Below are positions 28,230 through 37,761 of a stretch of 64,000 nt of DNA, piece after piece. The stretch lies in NCBI GenBank assembly GCA_904502235.1, contig CAJGDP010000007.1, positions 1 to 64,000 of the forward strand. The letters are read 5' to 3'. The position numbers and the translations under genes are program-made. The notes beneath the pieces are model-generated. The model was not told the DNA's origin. It did no database searches and saw nothing but the letters and a program-made list of their open reading frames with translations. Source of the stretch: an uncultured Bacteroidaceae bacterium (GTDB lineage: Bacteria; Bacteroidota; Bacteroidia; Bacteroidales; Bacteroidaceae). Positions within the stretch are counted from its first letter, which is position 1. Every line of letters starts with the position of its first letter.

Positions 28230-31200
28230 TTATCTGGCATAGAATTTCTTTCCGCCCTTTATATAGATATTGCCTTTTATGGGCTTTAGAACCTTTATTC
28301 CCTGCAGATTATAGATTGTTTCCTCTTTGTTATGTTCTTCAATATTCTCTATGACGGTTTCGCCGCTATCTTCAAGTTCTTCCCACTCCAGGATAAACTC
28401 CTTGATTGTCAGACATGATTTATAATCAAGGTTTACAACCAAACCAAGCGAAACCTCAGTCTCTTTGTAGAGTACAAATTCTATCTCATTCGAGAATACG
28501 GTTGCATGGTCATACTCCTTCATTTTGGTATAGGCGATTGCGCTTGCAACATTTTCGGTATCGGGGAGTCCCTCTCCTTGTGCCGCAACAAGATAGCTGT
28601 TACCGCTTTCGCCCTCCCATTTGTCGTAGTATTTGGCAATAAACCGGTATTTTCCGGCAGGCAGTGTAACTGTCTGATAGGTCTTGTGGTTCTTGACCGC
28701 TCCGAATCCGTCCCAATTCGAAGTAAATGTCATGAAATAATCCTTCTGGGCATCCACGTGAGCACCTGTTGTTATATTGCCGTTTATTACGGCGTTTTCA
28801 ATTGTCCATCCGGTCAATTCAAAGAAACGGTTGCTTATGTTGGGATTCACGAGATTGTTGCTGTGTGCAAACTCTGCACGATAGTTTGTAAGGTAGAGCG
28901 ATGTTACATCCTCTTTTGTTACCTCATCGCCGTAGCTCAGACAGAACACGCCTCTCGACAATCCCCAAGCATCGCCATCGGGACCAAAGCCACTGCGTAC
29001 ACCGTTGTTGCCGTTCGATGTGCGGTCAATGACATCGCCTCCACTCTGGTTAAAGTCATAGTAGAGTACAAGGTCGCTGAAGCTACTCGGGTTTTCAATA
29101 GGCTGGTTGCAGACTTCAATGAGTGCACTGACACCAAGTGCCTTTTTCCATACGCGCAGTTCATCAATCTGTCCGTTCATTCTGGCATTGTCGTTACCGA
29201 TTGCAAATTTGCTTAGTGAAGGTATGCTGTACGATACATAGTCTCTTTCATAGTATTCGCCGTCGCGGTACTTGGTCACATAACCGTTCTCCAATACAAT
29301 TGCATAATGGTGCCATTCGTTAGGGATTATATAACCAGAATATCCTTTTATTTTTCTTCCGTTTATATTCACATATACTCTTCCATCGGCATCAGTGGTA
29401 ACAAGGAATGTCGATTCGCTGTCTCCAATGCCAAGGCAGTTGCTTTGGAGGTTATCGGGGCACATCCACCATTCAACGGTGAAAGCGCTGCTCTGTCCCG
29501 AGAAACCGTTTGTTGACGCGGTAACCTTTGCATTGTCTCTGCCACTGAAGTTAAGTCCGTTCTTGCTGTCGGCGTTGCATACTATTATTGCACGCTCGCG
29601 TGTGGTGCTGTTTGAGCCGATGTTGTTGCTTACTTCAAGTGTTACGTCATAGATACCGCTCTTTTTGGGAGTAAAGCTTCCTTGTTGCGTCTCTATTACA
29701 TACTCTTTTGCATTACTTTTTATTGTCCACAGCCAATTAATTGGGGTGTATTTCGACTTGTCTGTCAGATAAACCCTTTCGCCTTTCATAAGTATTGCCG
29801 GTGTTACCTCGAAATCGGCAACGGGTGCAGAACCTGCCACATCCACCTCTATGCTGTAGGTTGCGTTCTTGTTTCCGCTGAGCGATGTTACTTTGAGTGT
29901 TACGCGTTGTTTTCCCGGCTCCTTAAACACAGCATATCCGTGTTGACCGTAGACGGTACTCTCTTCTGCTCCGGTAATATTCCATTCGTACATCTCGCCG
30001 AATGACGGGTTGCTTATGATGAAAGATACCTTTTCGCCCATTATCACATTGCTCTTGCTTGCTGTGAATGTGGCATCTATATTCTTTTCGGCATATACAT
30101 ATACCGACATGTTATCGGTTGCTGTTTTGCCGTTGCTGGTTTCGGCAACAACACTTATTGTCTGATAGCCCGGAGTCTTGAATGTTACAAGAGGCTCTGC
30201 TACGGCAAGGTTTGTTATTCCCGCATCAGCAACACTCCATTTCAGGTTCGAAACTGCGCTGTTGTATGTAGCCGACAGTTTTACCGGTGTTCCGGCATAC
30301 ACATATCCGCTTATAGAGTTTATATTAACGGAGGGAGTCTGGTTGCCGTTGAGCGACTGGCTGCTTGTAACACTGCTGTAACTGCTGTTGAGGAATTCAC
30401 CATGTTTGCCCGAAATGTATTCGTGCAACATATCCTTGCCGTTGACATTGATTATATCACCTTTATAATATGCAATGAGTCCTTTGGGGCACAATGTTCC
30501 CGAATATTGCGAATTATATGATTCCTTTATCTCATTGGCACTTCTTGCAACATTCCATATGCGGATTTCGTCATATTGTGCATCGTTGTTGGTGTTGTAA
30601 ACGTCGTTTTCCGCTCTCAGTTCCAGATTTCCGAAACCGCCGATGCCGCTATAATATGACGATGTACAACTGCCTTTTTCAACACCATTGGCATACAGGG
30701 TCATCTTGTTGCCTTTTACAACAAGTGCAATGTGTGTCCATGTATTTTTACTCAATATAGATGAACTTGTGGTGAATCGGTCATTGGTTGTTGTGTTCCA
30801 ACCGGCAGTGAATTGTCCGCTACTTTCGGCATGCATCATAAATGTACTCCATCCCGGTCCGATTACCTGATTCCAATTCTTCAACGAGTTTGGCTTGATG
30901 TAGTATTCAATTGTGGCTTCTTCGAATTTCTCATTGAAAATGTCGGGCAATCTAACTCCCGAAGTCTTCAGGTTTATAGCCTTGTTTGTGCTTTCATAAG
31001 CAATTGGTGCAGGGGCAACAGCTTTTTCTGTTTCTATATCACCTTCATATACGGCCGATACTCCAAAAACACCGTCCTTGCTCTCCGAAGAGGAGATACT
31101 GTAACTTGAACTGCCGGCAGAAACTTCGGCAATCTTTCTGTCGTCGTGATATATATAGTATTTTGTTACTGTATTCACCGATGGCAACGGTGCACTCCAT

Positions 31201-32744
31201 TGCAGGTAATTGTTGTTTATGAATGCATTGCGCGGAGCGTAATACGGGTCGCCGTAAACTATGGTAGAGATTATGGTCTTGTTACCGGCATTCCTTATCT
31301 CCTGTTTGCCGTTCGGCAGTATGAACGGTGTTTCAATACCATCGGCATTGAATTCATAGTTCATTATTGATGCGGAATGTATGTTGCCGTTTCCTGTAGC
31401 CCAGTCGCGTGTCTCTACAATAAAGAAATATTTCAAAGGCATACTGCGGTCGTAACCTTTCGTGAGGTCGGTAAGGTCGTAACCGAATTCCATAGCCTCG
31501 GTGTGCATCTTTCCGTCAGCCCATTTTCCGAGCATGGGAACTTCAGGTGCAGGTTTTGTATTACCATAGTTTCCGTCTCCGGCATACTTGAAGTGTTCGA
31601 ATTCAACTATTCTTTCAGGTGTGTCGGAATTTATGTCGGACGAAATACCGGCAGACAGTTTAATTTCGCTTCTGCGTGAGTAGTTCATCTCGAGCTTTAT
31701 GGTTCGCAATGGACGATAATCCTTTCTTACCCTGTATAGTTCGGGTTGCCACCAATTACCCGAGAATTTGCCATCGCTGTTGAATGTGGCGCCTCCATAA
31801 GCATAAGGGCAATATATGAATCCGTTGTTGCCCCATGTGCTTCCCCATGAGTTTACTATAATCCATGCGCCAACCTCATCCTTGCTTGTTTCACCAGATA
31901 CTCCATTACCGTCAAGGTCGAATTCAATACGGTCGTCGTAGCCTACAATTGTAAGCGCGTGGTCCACTTGTGTACCCCATGCCTTTACATATTTCTTGCC
32001 TGCAACACCGGCATTCTTGTTGGTTGTGGTGTTTGGTATGCTGCCATTGAAGTTGCCATTGTTACTGCCTACACCAATACCGCATATACCACCGGCCTTG
32101 AAGCTTGTGTCGCCGTTGTGGTTCCATAGCCAGTTCTTTACAAGCTCGCGTCCCTCTTCGGTTCCTACATTCAGCGGAGTGTTTACAGGTGCAAGCATAC
32201 GGTTGTGCATTGCCTCGAACCATTTGTCATATCCTTGCATCCAACCGAAGTAGTTGTCGGAGCAATCCTGGTTTCCAAACTTTGAGGAGTAGGTCTGTCC
32301 GCCGTATGTCGCAGCCGACGGAACGCCTACGCTTGTTACGAATTCGTTCTTTCCCGAACTGCTGTTTGTGAGCAACCACACGAAATGCGAGGGGTAGTAG
32401 TTCTTGGACTGTTTTCCGTCAAGGTCGCGGTATGCGTTAAGTTCGTATGTAAACATGTAGCAGATACGTGATGCCGAACCGCATGAACCGCCATCCTGAT
32501 TGAATACAGGAGGAAAGAACTTCTGTTCTGCATTGTTGACATATGTAGGTCGGGTGGCTCTTGTCTCAGCACCTCGCGACGCACTTTTCTGTGCCGTAGC
32601 TGTTTGCAACATTGTATAGTCCGGGTTTATACAATCGTTGTAATCGGGGTATTTTTCCCTGTTTACATCAATCTGTGCTGTAACACCTATCGGCAATGCA
32701 ATGGCAAGTGCCAGAATCCCTTTTATAAAACTCCTTGTATTCAT
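28230..32744 (-). CDS. Secreted multidomain papain-like (C1) protease
   Basis: This 1504-residue protein has a signal peptide (about residues 1-23) and a C1-type peptidase domain. The triad is C88 (FNQDGGSCGSAS), H262 (VDHALTIVGYD) and N298 (IIVNSWGSTWGNNG), with Q83 for the oxyanion hole. Downstream are a fibronectin-like region, a LamG/concanavalin-like domain (about 590-760), about three PKD-like domains (about 800-1075), a second LamG (about 1085-1290) and a carbohydrate-binding-like region. The end (IYNLQGIKV...IYIKGGKKFYAR) resembles a Prevotella sorting tail. It follows the GH20 gene by 19 nt. The likely role is cell-surface proteolysis of host or dietary glycoproteins; this is inferred. 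Confidence 0.88.
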   Translation of the reverse strand: MNTRSFIKGILALAIALPIGVTAQIDVNREKYPDYNDCINPDYTMLQTATAQKSASRGAETRATRPTYVNNAEQKFFPPVFNQDGGSCGSASRICYMFTYELNAYRDLDGKQSKNYYPSHFVWLLTNSSSGKNEFVTSVGVPSAATYGGQTYSSKFGNQDCSDNYFGWMQGYDKWFEAMHNRMLAPVNTPLNVGTEEGRELVKNWLWNHNGDTSFKAGGICGIGVGSNNGNFNGSIPNTTTNKNAGVAGKKYVKAWGTQVDHALTIVGYDDRIEFDLDGNGVSGETSKDEVGAWIIVNSWGSTWGNNGFIYCPYAYGGATFNSDGKFSGNWWQPELYRVRKDYRPLRTIKLEMNYSRRSEIKLSAGISSDINSDTPERIVEFEHFKYAGDGNYGNTKPAPEVPMLGKWADGKMHTEAMEFGYDLTDLTKGYDRSMPLKYFFIVETRDWATGNGNIHSASIMNYEFNADGIETPFILPNGKQEIRNAGNKTIISTIVYGDPYYAPRNAFINNNYLQWSAPLPSVNTVTKYYIYHDDRKIAEVSAGSSSYSISSSESKDGVFGVSAVYEGDIETEKAVAPAPIAYESTNKAINLKTSGVRLPDIFNEKFEEATIEYYIKPNSLKNWNQVIGPGWSTFMMHAESSGQFTAGWNTTTNDRFTTSSSILSKNTWTHIALVVKGNKMTLYANGVEKGSCTSSYYSGIGGFGNLELRAENDVYNTNNDAQYDEIRIWNVARSANEIKESYNSQYSGTLCPKGLIAYYKGDIINVNGKDMLHEYISGKHGEFLNSSYSSVTSSQSLNGNQTPSVNINSISGYVYAGTPVKLSATYNSAVSNLKWSVADAGITNLAVAEPLVTFKTPGYQTISVVAETSNGKTATDNMSVYVYAEKNIDATFTASKSNVIMGEKVSFIISNPSFGEMYEWNITGAEESTVYGQHGYAVFKEPGKQRVTLKVTSLSGNKNATYSIEVDVAGSAPVADFEVTPAILMKGERVYLTDKSKYTPINWLWTIKSNAKEYVIETQQGSFTPKKSGIYDVTLEVSNNIGSNSTTRERAIIVCNADSKNGLNFSGRDNAKVTASTNGFSGQSSAFTVEWWMCPDNLQSNCLGIGDSESTFLVTTDADGRVYVNINGRKIKGYSGYIIPNEWHHYAIVLENGYVTKYRDGEYYERDYVSYSIPSLSKFAIGNDNARMNGQIDELRVWKKALGVSALIEVCNQPIENPSSFSDLVLYYDFNQSGGDVIDRTSNGNNGVRSGFGPDGDAWGLSRGVFCLSYGDEVTKEDVTSLYLTNYRAEFAHSNNLVNPNISNRFFELTGWTIENAVINGNITTGAHVDAQKDYFMTFTSNWDGFGAVKNHKTYQTVTLPAGKYRFIAKYYDKWEGESGNSYLVAAQGEGLPDTENVASAIAYTKMKEYDHATVFSNEIEFVLYKETEVSLGLVVNLDYKSCLTIKEFILEWEELEDSGETVIENIEEHNKEETIYNLQGIKVLKPIKGNIYIKGGKKFYAR

Positions 32745-32763
32745 GGTTATAGGGTTGTGTTGG

Positions 32764-34812
32764 TTAGTTTATCTCAATCTCGTCGGTGAAGAGCCAACCA
32801 CCTTGTTTGCCACTCTTTGCCGTGTAGCGCACGTAACGCGCTTTCTTTGCAGTGTCGCCTTTCCAACCGTAGTTCTTGAACGACAGTTCCTCGTCGCGTA
32901 CCACGTTGTGCTTGATTTCTGCAACGGTCTCAAAGTCTATATTATTGCTTGAGAGCGAAACGGTTACCTCTGCAGGCATCCATACATCGGGGATGCACAT
33001 CTGCATAAAGTCGGCATGGACAGCTGTTATCTCTTTCTCTTCGCCAAGGTCTATTGTTAGATCCATGCCACCGCAGATGAATCCTTGCCACTTTTTGTCG
33101 GTGTATGTCCATCCGCCATGCACACCGTCAATGAGAGCTTCGTCACCACCGGCAGTGTAGCTGTTGCTGTATAGCATACCGTTGTTATAGCTTATGTTTT
33201 TATCTTTAGCAAGGTTGTTCCACTGCATTGTAGCCTCTTTGCGCTGGCCGAACTCGTTCTTCAAGTCAAAGGCGTTGTAGCCTTTTGCTCTCAGCCATTC
33301 AACAGATGTGATGGTACGCTCTCTGAATTCGCTGAAGTTACGCTCGGCAGGGTTGCTCCAACCAATTTCCGCAATGGCGAGTATGCGCGGATAAACCATG
33401 TACTCAACCATCTCCTCTGTTGGAATATATTCTGCCCAAAGGTTACCCTGAACTCCATATATCAGTTTTGCTTTTTCTTCGTCAATACCTTCGATTGGGT
33501 TGTATGAATAGACCTTCTCCAATGGCATGTAAGGACCGAATGCCATTGGTTGTGTGTGAGGCGCGTCCTGATATGAATCGAGATAGCAGTATGCTCCCGG
33601 AGTCATAATAGCCTTGTGTCCACTGTTTACGGCTGCCAATCCGCCTTCTGTTCCGCGCCATGACATCACAGTCGCATTCGGAGCAAGACCTCCGTCGAGA
33701 ATTTCGTCCCAACCGATAATCTGTCTGCCTTTGCTGTTTACAAATTTCTCTATGCGCTGTATAAGGTAGCTCTGCAGTTCATTCACATCCTTGAGATTCT
33801 CATCCTTCATGCGCTTCTGGCACAACGGGCAGTTAGGCCATGATGCCTTGCCTGCCTCATCGCCGCCAATGTGGATATATTCACTCGGGAACAACTCTAT
33901 TACCTCGCTCAATACATTCTCAAGGAATTCGAATGTCTTTTCGTTGCCCACACAGAAGTCTGCCTGCTTGTAGGGTTCGTGTGTACAGGAAAGTTCGGGA
34001 TAAGCGGTGAGAGTCTCCTCGCTGTGTGCTGGCATCTCAATCTCCGGAATAATTGTTATATATCTTTCCTGTGCATATTTTACAATCTCTCGGATGTCAT
34101 CCTGTGTATAGTATCCACCGTATGCTCCCTCTGTTCCTTCGTTTACATATTGGCGATCGCCGAACCACCACTCTTTCCACAGCCCCGGCTTGCGCCATGC
34201 CGCGAAATTTGTCAGGCGTGGATATTTCTTTATCTCAATGCGCCAGCCTGCCGCATCTGTGAGGTGCAGGTGCAGACGGTTCATCTTGAAATGCGCAATT
34301 GCATCAATCTGTTTCTTTACAAACTCCTTGTCAAAGAAGTGGCGGCTCACATCGAGCATCATGCCACGATACGCAAATGCAGGTTCGTCAGTAATGGTTC
34401 CGCAGGCAAGGGTGTTGTTTTCACCAGCCATTTGCAGTATGGTCTGAATACCATAGAAAAGTCCTGCACCGCTTGTTGCCGTAACGTTTATCTCCTTTGG
34501 AGTAATGGTCATGCTGTAACCCTCGGGTGATGAAATACCTTCTATATTCTCGGTAACAACAAGTTTTACACGGTTGCTCTTCTGTTCGTTTTCTAATGCG
34601 CCAAAGGCAACTTTCAGATAATCCTCAAGGATTCTTTTGTCGTTTTCGGGAGCACCCACCACAAATTCTGTGGCTTTTGACAGAACAAATTCATTGTTGC
34701 TTAATTCAACACTTTGAGGCAATGGCAACACATTGCATTGCGATGTTGTAACAGGCTTGTTACAAGCCAAGGCAACAAGCATCATCAAAATATAAATAGG
34801 TGTCTTTTTCAT
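32764..34812 (-). CDS. Beta-N-acetylhexosaminidase, GH20 lipoprotein
   Basis: This 682-residue enzyme removes terminal N-acetylglucosamine or N-acetylgalactosamine from glycans. The signal peptide ends in the lipobox VALAC, so it is a surface or periplasmic lipoprotein. A GH20b-type domain precedes the catalytic barrel (RGMMLDVSRHFF, then the catalytic pair in YIHIGGDEAGK). The C-terminal about 130 residues form a F5/8-type discoidin-like domain. It shares an operon with the C1 protease, which suggests joint breakdown of glycoproteins such as mucin. Confidence 0.94.
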   Translation of the reverse strand: MKKTPIYILMMLVALACNKPVTTSQCNVLPLPQSVELSNNEFVLSKATEFVVGAPENDKRILEDYLKVAFGALENEQKSNRVKLVVTENIEGISSPEGYSMTITPKEINVTATSGAGLFYGIQTILQMAGENNTLACGTITDEPAFAYRGMMLDVSRHFFDKEFVKKQIDAIAHFKMNRLHLHLTDAAGWRIEIKKYPRLTNFAAWRKPGLWKEWWFGDRQYVNEGTEGAYGGYYTQDDIREIVKYAQERYITIIPEIEMPAHSEETLTAYPELSCTHEPYKQADFCVGNEKTFEFLENVLSEVIELFPSEYIHIGGDEAGKASWPNCPLCQKRMKDENLKDVNELQSYLIQRIEKFVNSKGRQIIGWDEILDGGLAPNATVMSWRGTEGGLAAVNSGHKAIMTPGAYCYLDSYQDAPHTQPMAFGPYMPLEKVYSYNPIEGIDEEKAKLIYGVQGNLWAEYIPTEEMVEYMVYPRILAIAEIGWSNPAERNFSEFRERTITSVEWLRAKGYNAFDLKNEFGQRKEATMQWNNLAKDKNISYNNGMLYSNSYTAGGDEALIDGVHGGWTYTDKKWQGFICGGMDLTIDLGEEKEITAVHADFMQMCIPDVWMPAEVTVSLSSNNIDFETVAEIKHNVVRDEELSFKNYGWKGDTAKKARYVRYTAKSGKQGGWLFTDEIEIN

Positions 34813-34847
34813 AAAACATATATTTTTTGCGAAAATAACATAATTTT

Positions 34848-34855
34848 CAAAAATA
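34848..34855 (-). promoter_or_regulatory. GH20-protease operon promoter -7 element
   Basis: CAAAAATA on the plus strand reads TATTTTTG on the minus strand, matching TAnnTTTG, 36 nt before the GH20 start codon. The -33 element is not clear. Confidence 0.4.
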
Positions 34856-34867
34856 TCTCTATAAAAA

Positions 34868-34925
34868 TTTGGAAAGAAAACTTAAATCCGTCTATATTTG
34901 CAGTGTACTAATAAACTAATACACT
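34868..34925 (+). promoter_or_regulatory. Promoter and palindromic operator of ABC-GntR operon
   Basis: TTTG at 34868-34871, 21 bp, and TATATTTG at 34893-34900 form a full promoter. Immediately after it, AGTGTA (34902-34907) and TACACT (34920-34925) form an inverted repeat whose centre holds two copies of ACTAATA. It covers the expected transcript start and abuts the ATG. This is a likely binding site for the GntR regulator encoded in the same operon. Confidence 0.65.
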
Positions 34926-35726
34926 ATGATTGAGGTCAAGAATTTATCATTCGGTTACTCCGGAACATACGTTTTGGATAACATAAGCACAACTTTTGAG
35001 CAGGGTAGAGTATATGGTCTGCTCGGTGCAAACGGCGTGGGTAAGAGTACGCTCTTTAAACTCTTATGCGGTCTGCTGACAACCAAGCACGGGACTATAG
35101 ACGTAGATGGTTATTCTCCATCTCTCCGTCAGCCGGGTTTCCTTTCAAAGCTCTTCTATATTCCCGAGGACTTCGAAGGTCCAGCTGTTTCCATAAAGAA
35201 TTATGCGGCAGGCATTGCTCCTTTCTATCCCAATTACGATGAGGAATTGCTCCGTACCTTGTTCAATGATTTCGAGATAGACATAAACCGCAAGTTTACA
35301 ACACTTTCGCTCGGTCAGCGCAAGAGAGCCATTATCTGTATCGCTCTTGCAATGAATACGGAGTATCTGTTGCTCGATGAGCCGACAAACGGTCTTGACA
35401 TCCCCAGTAAACTTGAATTCCGCAAGATGGTGGCAAAGGCGATGGACGAAAATCGTACCATTATTATTTCCACCCATCAGGTCAAGGATGTAGAAAACCT
35501 GGTCGACCACATTATGATACTCGACAAACGTGCGGTGCTGCTCGACAAGAGTGTTGCCGATATTCAGAACGAATACCGCTTCGAGGTATCTGCAACAGCT
35601 CCCGAAGATGCACTCTTTGTTGAACCGGGACTTGGCGGTTGCAGCTATATAGCAGAGAATAAGAGTGGCGAAGAAAGCCGTATAAATATAGAACTTCTGT
35701 TCAATTACATTAACTCAAAAAAATAA
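34926..35726 (+). CDS. ABC transporter ATP-binding protein
   Basis: This 266-residue protein is a complete nucleotide-binding subunit. Walker A is GANGVGKST, the signature is LSLGQRKRA, Walker B is YLLLDEPTNG and the switch histidine lies in STHQ. It is the ATPase of an ABC-2-like exporter whose membrane subunit is the next gene, 6 nt downstream. The GntR regulator follows, an arrangement typical of YtrA-type operons that respond to envelope stress or antibiotics in Firmicutes. The cargo is unknown. Confidence 0.92.
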   Translation: MIEVKNLSFGYSGTYVLDNISTTFEQGRVYGLLGANGVGKSTLFKLLCGLLTTKHGTIDVDGYSPSLRQPGFLSKLFYIPEDFEGPAVSIKNYAAGIAPFYPNYDEELLRTLFNDFEIDINRKFTTLSLGQRKRAIICIALAMNTEYLLLDEPTNGLDIPSKLEFRKMVAKAMDENRTIIISTHQVKDVENLVDHIMILDKRAVLLDKSVADIQNEYRFEVSATAPEDALFVEPGLGGCSYIAENKSGEESRINIELLFNYINSKK

Positions 35727-35732
35727 AACGCC

Positions 35733-36542
35733 ATGAATGAAGTTTTTGATTTTACCCGTCTGTGGAAACTGATGAAATATGAGGTAGTGAATTATATTCC
35801 ACGATTCTTCAGGTCGTTGCTCATTTTTGCAAGCGTGCTTGTTGCCGTGTGGATTTTCTCTCTTTCCATTGACATAGATGTAATGTCTTTTGGAAGAAAG
35901 GGATTAATTGGTGTGCTGTTTATTTTTGCAGTTGCTCTTTCGCCTTATATCATATACAAGGATATGAACAATCGCAAGAAGGGATATATGTATGCAATGA
36001 TACCGGCAAGCACGCTCGAGAAATTGATTTCGATGTTTGCGATATGTGTAATATGCGTTCCGGTACTCACATGGGCTGTGCTCACAGCAACCGATGCCTT
36101 TCTGTGGATGTTGTCGAACATAGGTATCGGTTCTTTTGAAAGCATATCGCTATACAATCCTTTCAATGATAGCTTTTTGGTTGTTTTCAACAGAGAACTC
36201 GGAGAATTTTCAAATGTACTTGACAGCATTCTCTACATATTATCAATAGTTGCCATGACAATGATGTTCAATACAATATTCCGCAAGAATAAAGTCCTTA
36301 AGACAATACTTTTCAACATTGGAGTGTCTTTTGCGCTTATAATGCTTATGGCCACTTTTGTAAATGCGGTTTCGACAGAGTTCTGGGATAATCTTGGTGA
36401 GGATATAGCCCCACTTCTGGAGAACAGGACAGCCGAAGAGATTATCAGCTTCTGGATGGCTTTCTGGAGATTTGTAGGCTTGCTGCTCATTTCGGCATAT
36501 CTTACAATAACATATTTTAGAATCAAAAGAGTAAATTATTAA
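35733..36542 (+). CDS. ABC transporter membrane subunit
   Basis: This 269-residue protein has about six hydrophobic segments with short charged loops, as expected for the membrane half of a small ABC-2-type transporter. No family-diagnostic motif is visible, and assignment rests on topology and on its place 6 nt after the ATPase gene and 17 nt before the GntR gene. It may form a homodimer with two ATPase chains. Confidence 0.75.
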   Translation: MNEVFDFTRLWKLMKYEVVNYIPRFFRSLLIFASVLVAVWIFSLSIDIDVMSFGRKGLIGVLFIFAVALSPYIIYKDMNNRKKGYMYAMIPASTLEKLISMFAICVICVPVLTWAVLTATDAFLWMLSNIGIGSFESISLYNPFNDSFLVVFNRELGEFSNVLDSILYILSIVAMTMMFNTIFRKNKVLKTILFNIGVSFALIMLMATFVNAVSTEFWDNLGEDIAPLLENRTAEEIISFWMAFWRFVGLLLISAYLTITYFRIKRVNY

Positions 36543-36559
36543 AAAAAATAGTTGACATT

Positions 36560-36904
36560 ATGGAGTATAGCGAACATAAACCTATATATTTGCAGAACGT
36601 CGATCTGATGCAGGAGAAGATTCTGCGCGGTGATTGGCGCGAGGAGGAGCGAATTCCCTCGGTACGCGAAATGGGTGCCATGGTGGGTGTGAATCCCAAT
36701 ACCATAGTCCGCTCATATCAGTTGCTCGAAGCGCAGGAAGTCATATACAACAAGCGTGGGCTTGGCTATTTTGTCAAGGAGGGCGCTGTGGCGCGTATCA
36801 AGGAGAATGTCAAACGTGAATTCATTGCCAATGAACTGCCACAGTTCAGAGCAAAAGCCGAAATGATAGGCATAACTAAAGAAGAATTGATTAACCTATT
36901 ATAA
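36560..36904 (+). CDS. GntR-family regulator, YtrA subfamily
   Basis: This 114-residue protein is a GntR winged helix at about residues 10-75 (ERIPSVREMGAMVGVNPNTI is the recognition region, then GLGYFV). It has only a short helical tail and no effector-binding domain, which defines the YtrA subfamily. Such proteins repress their own ABC transporter operon. The palindrome at 34902-34925 is the obvious candidate operator. Confidence 0.9.
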   Translation: MEYSEHKPIYLQNVDLMQEKILRGDWREEERIPSVREMGAMVGVNPNTIVRSYQLLEAQEVIYNKRGLGYFVKEGAVARIKENVKREFIANELPQFRAKAEMIGITKEELINLL

Positions 36905-36911
36905 AACATCT

Positions 36912-37736
36912 ATGAAAAAGTTTTTTGTACTGAGTATCTTGTGCTCATGTTTGTATCTTTCGGGTTGTACCACAGTTGCGCCCGAAGCGGGAGAAGAGGG
37001 TGTGAAGGTGCATAAGCCATGGATTTTCGGAACCGGAGGCGTGGATATGACACCCGTTGAAACAGGTCTTGAATATACATGGTTGTCTACCGATTATGTG
37101 ATTGTGAACATGTTGCCGCGTGCCTACGACGAGGACCTTGACGATGCAACATCAAACGACAACACTCTGCTCGATTTCAATACACAGATACAGTTGCAGG
37201 TAAGGGACAACATGTCGCCGGTACTTATCAAGAATTATGGTGAGAACTGGTATAATTCCGTAATCAAGGAGGTTTACCGTAATACTGTGCGCGGATACAT
37301 ATCAAAATACGGTCCTTTCGACCTGATGAGTAACCGCGAAGTGCTCGACTCAATCAACCTGTTTGTGAAGAACGACATGCAGAACTATATCACTTTGTTG
37401 AGCGAAAAACAAGGTGAACTCCCTATTGATGTTGTGAATGTGGTTGTGGGTCGTGCAATACCTAATGAACGTCAGAAGGCCGAGATGGATGCAACAGCTG
37501 CCGCAACACAGGCAAAGCGCACCGAAGAGTCAAGACGCGACATGCTTGTAGCCCGTGAGGCAGCAGAGCGTCAGCGTGCCATTGCCGACAAGGCATATCA
37601 GGAGGAGCTAGGTCTTACAACAGACCAGTTTATCCAGCTACGTGCATGGGAAATCATAAAGGAGAAGAACGGAGCGAACATAGACGTTCTGTTCAATGCC
37701 GACGGCACAAACAAAATGTGGAATGTAAGACGATAG
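36912..37736 (+). CDS. SPFH/prohibitin-like lipoprotein
   Basis: This 274-residue protein has a lipoprotein signal peptide (lipobox LSGC near residue 19). The body resembles an SPFH domain: a strand-rich part (LDFNTQIQLQVRD...VLIKNYG), then VRGYISKYG, then a long charged helix rich in Ala, Glu and Arg (about residues 185-235) typical of band-7 proteins that oligomerise. The function of these Bacteroidetes lipoproteins is unknown. It starts 7 nt after the GntR gene and may belong to the same operon. Confidence 0.7.
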   Translation: MKKFFVLSILCSCLYLSGCTTVAPEAGEEGVKVHKPWIFGTGGVDMTPVETGLEYTWLSTDYVIVNMLPRAYDEDLDDATSNDNTLLDFNTQIQLQVRDNMSPVLIKNYGENWYNSVIKEVYRNTVRGYISKYGPFDLMSNREVLDSINLFVKNDMQNYITLLSEKQGELPIDVVNVVVGRAIPNERQKAEMDATAAATQAKRTEESRRDMLVAREAAERQRAIADKAYQEELGLTTDQFIQLRAWEIIKEKNGANIDVLFNADGTNKMWNVRR

Positions 37737-37761
37737 AAATACAATAAAGCCTAAATTTATT

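Noticed and set aside
28230..34812. Polysaccharide utilisation locus
   Set aside because: There is no SusC/SusD pair, no hybrid two-component regulator and no anti-sigma/ECF pair near the GH20 and protease genes.
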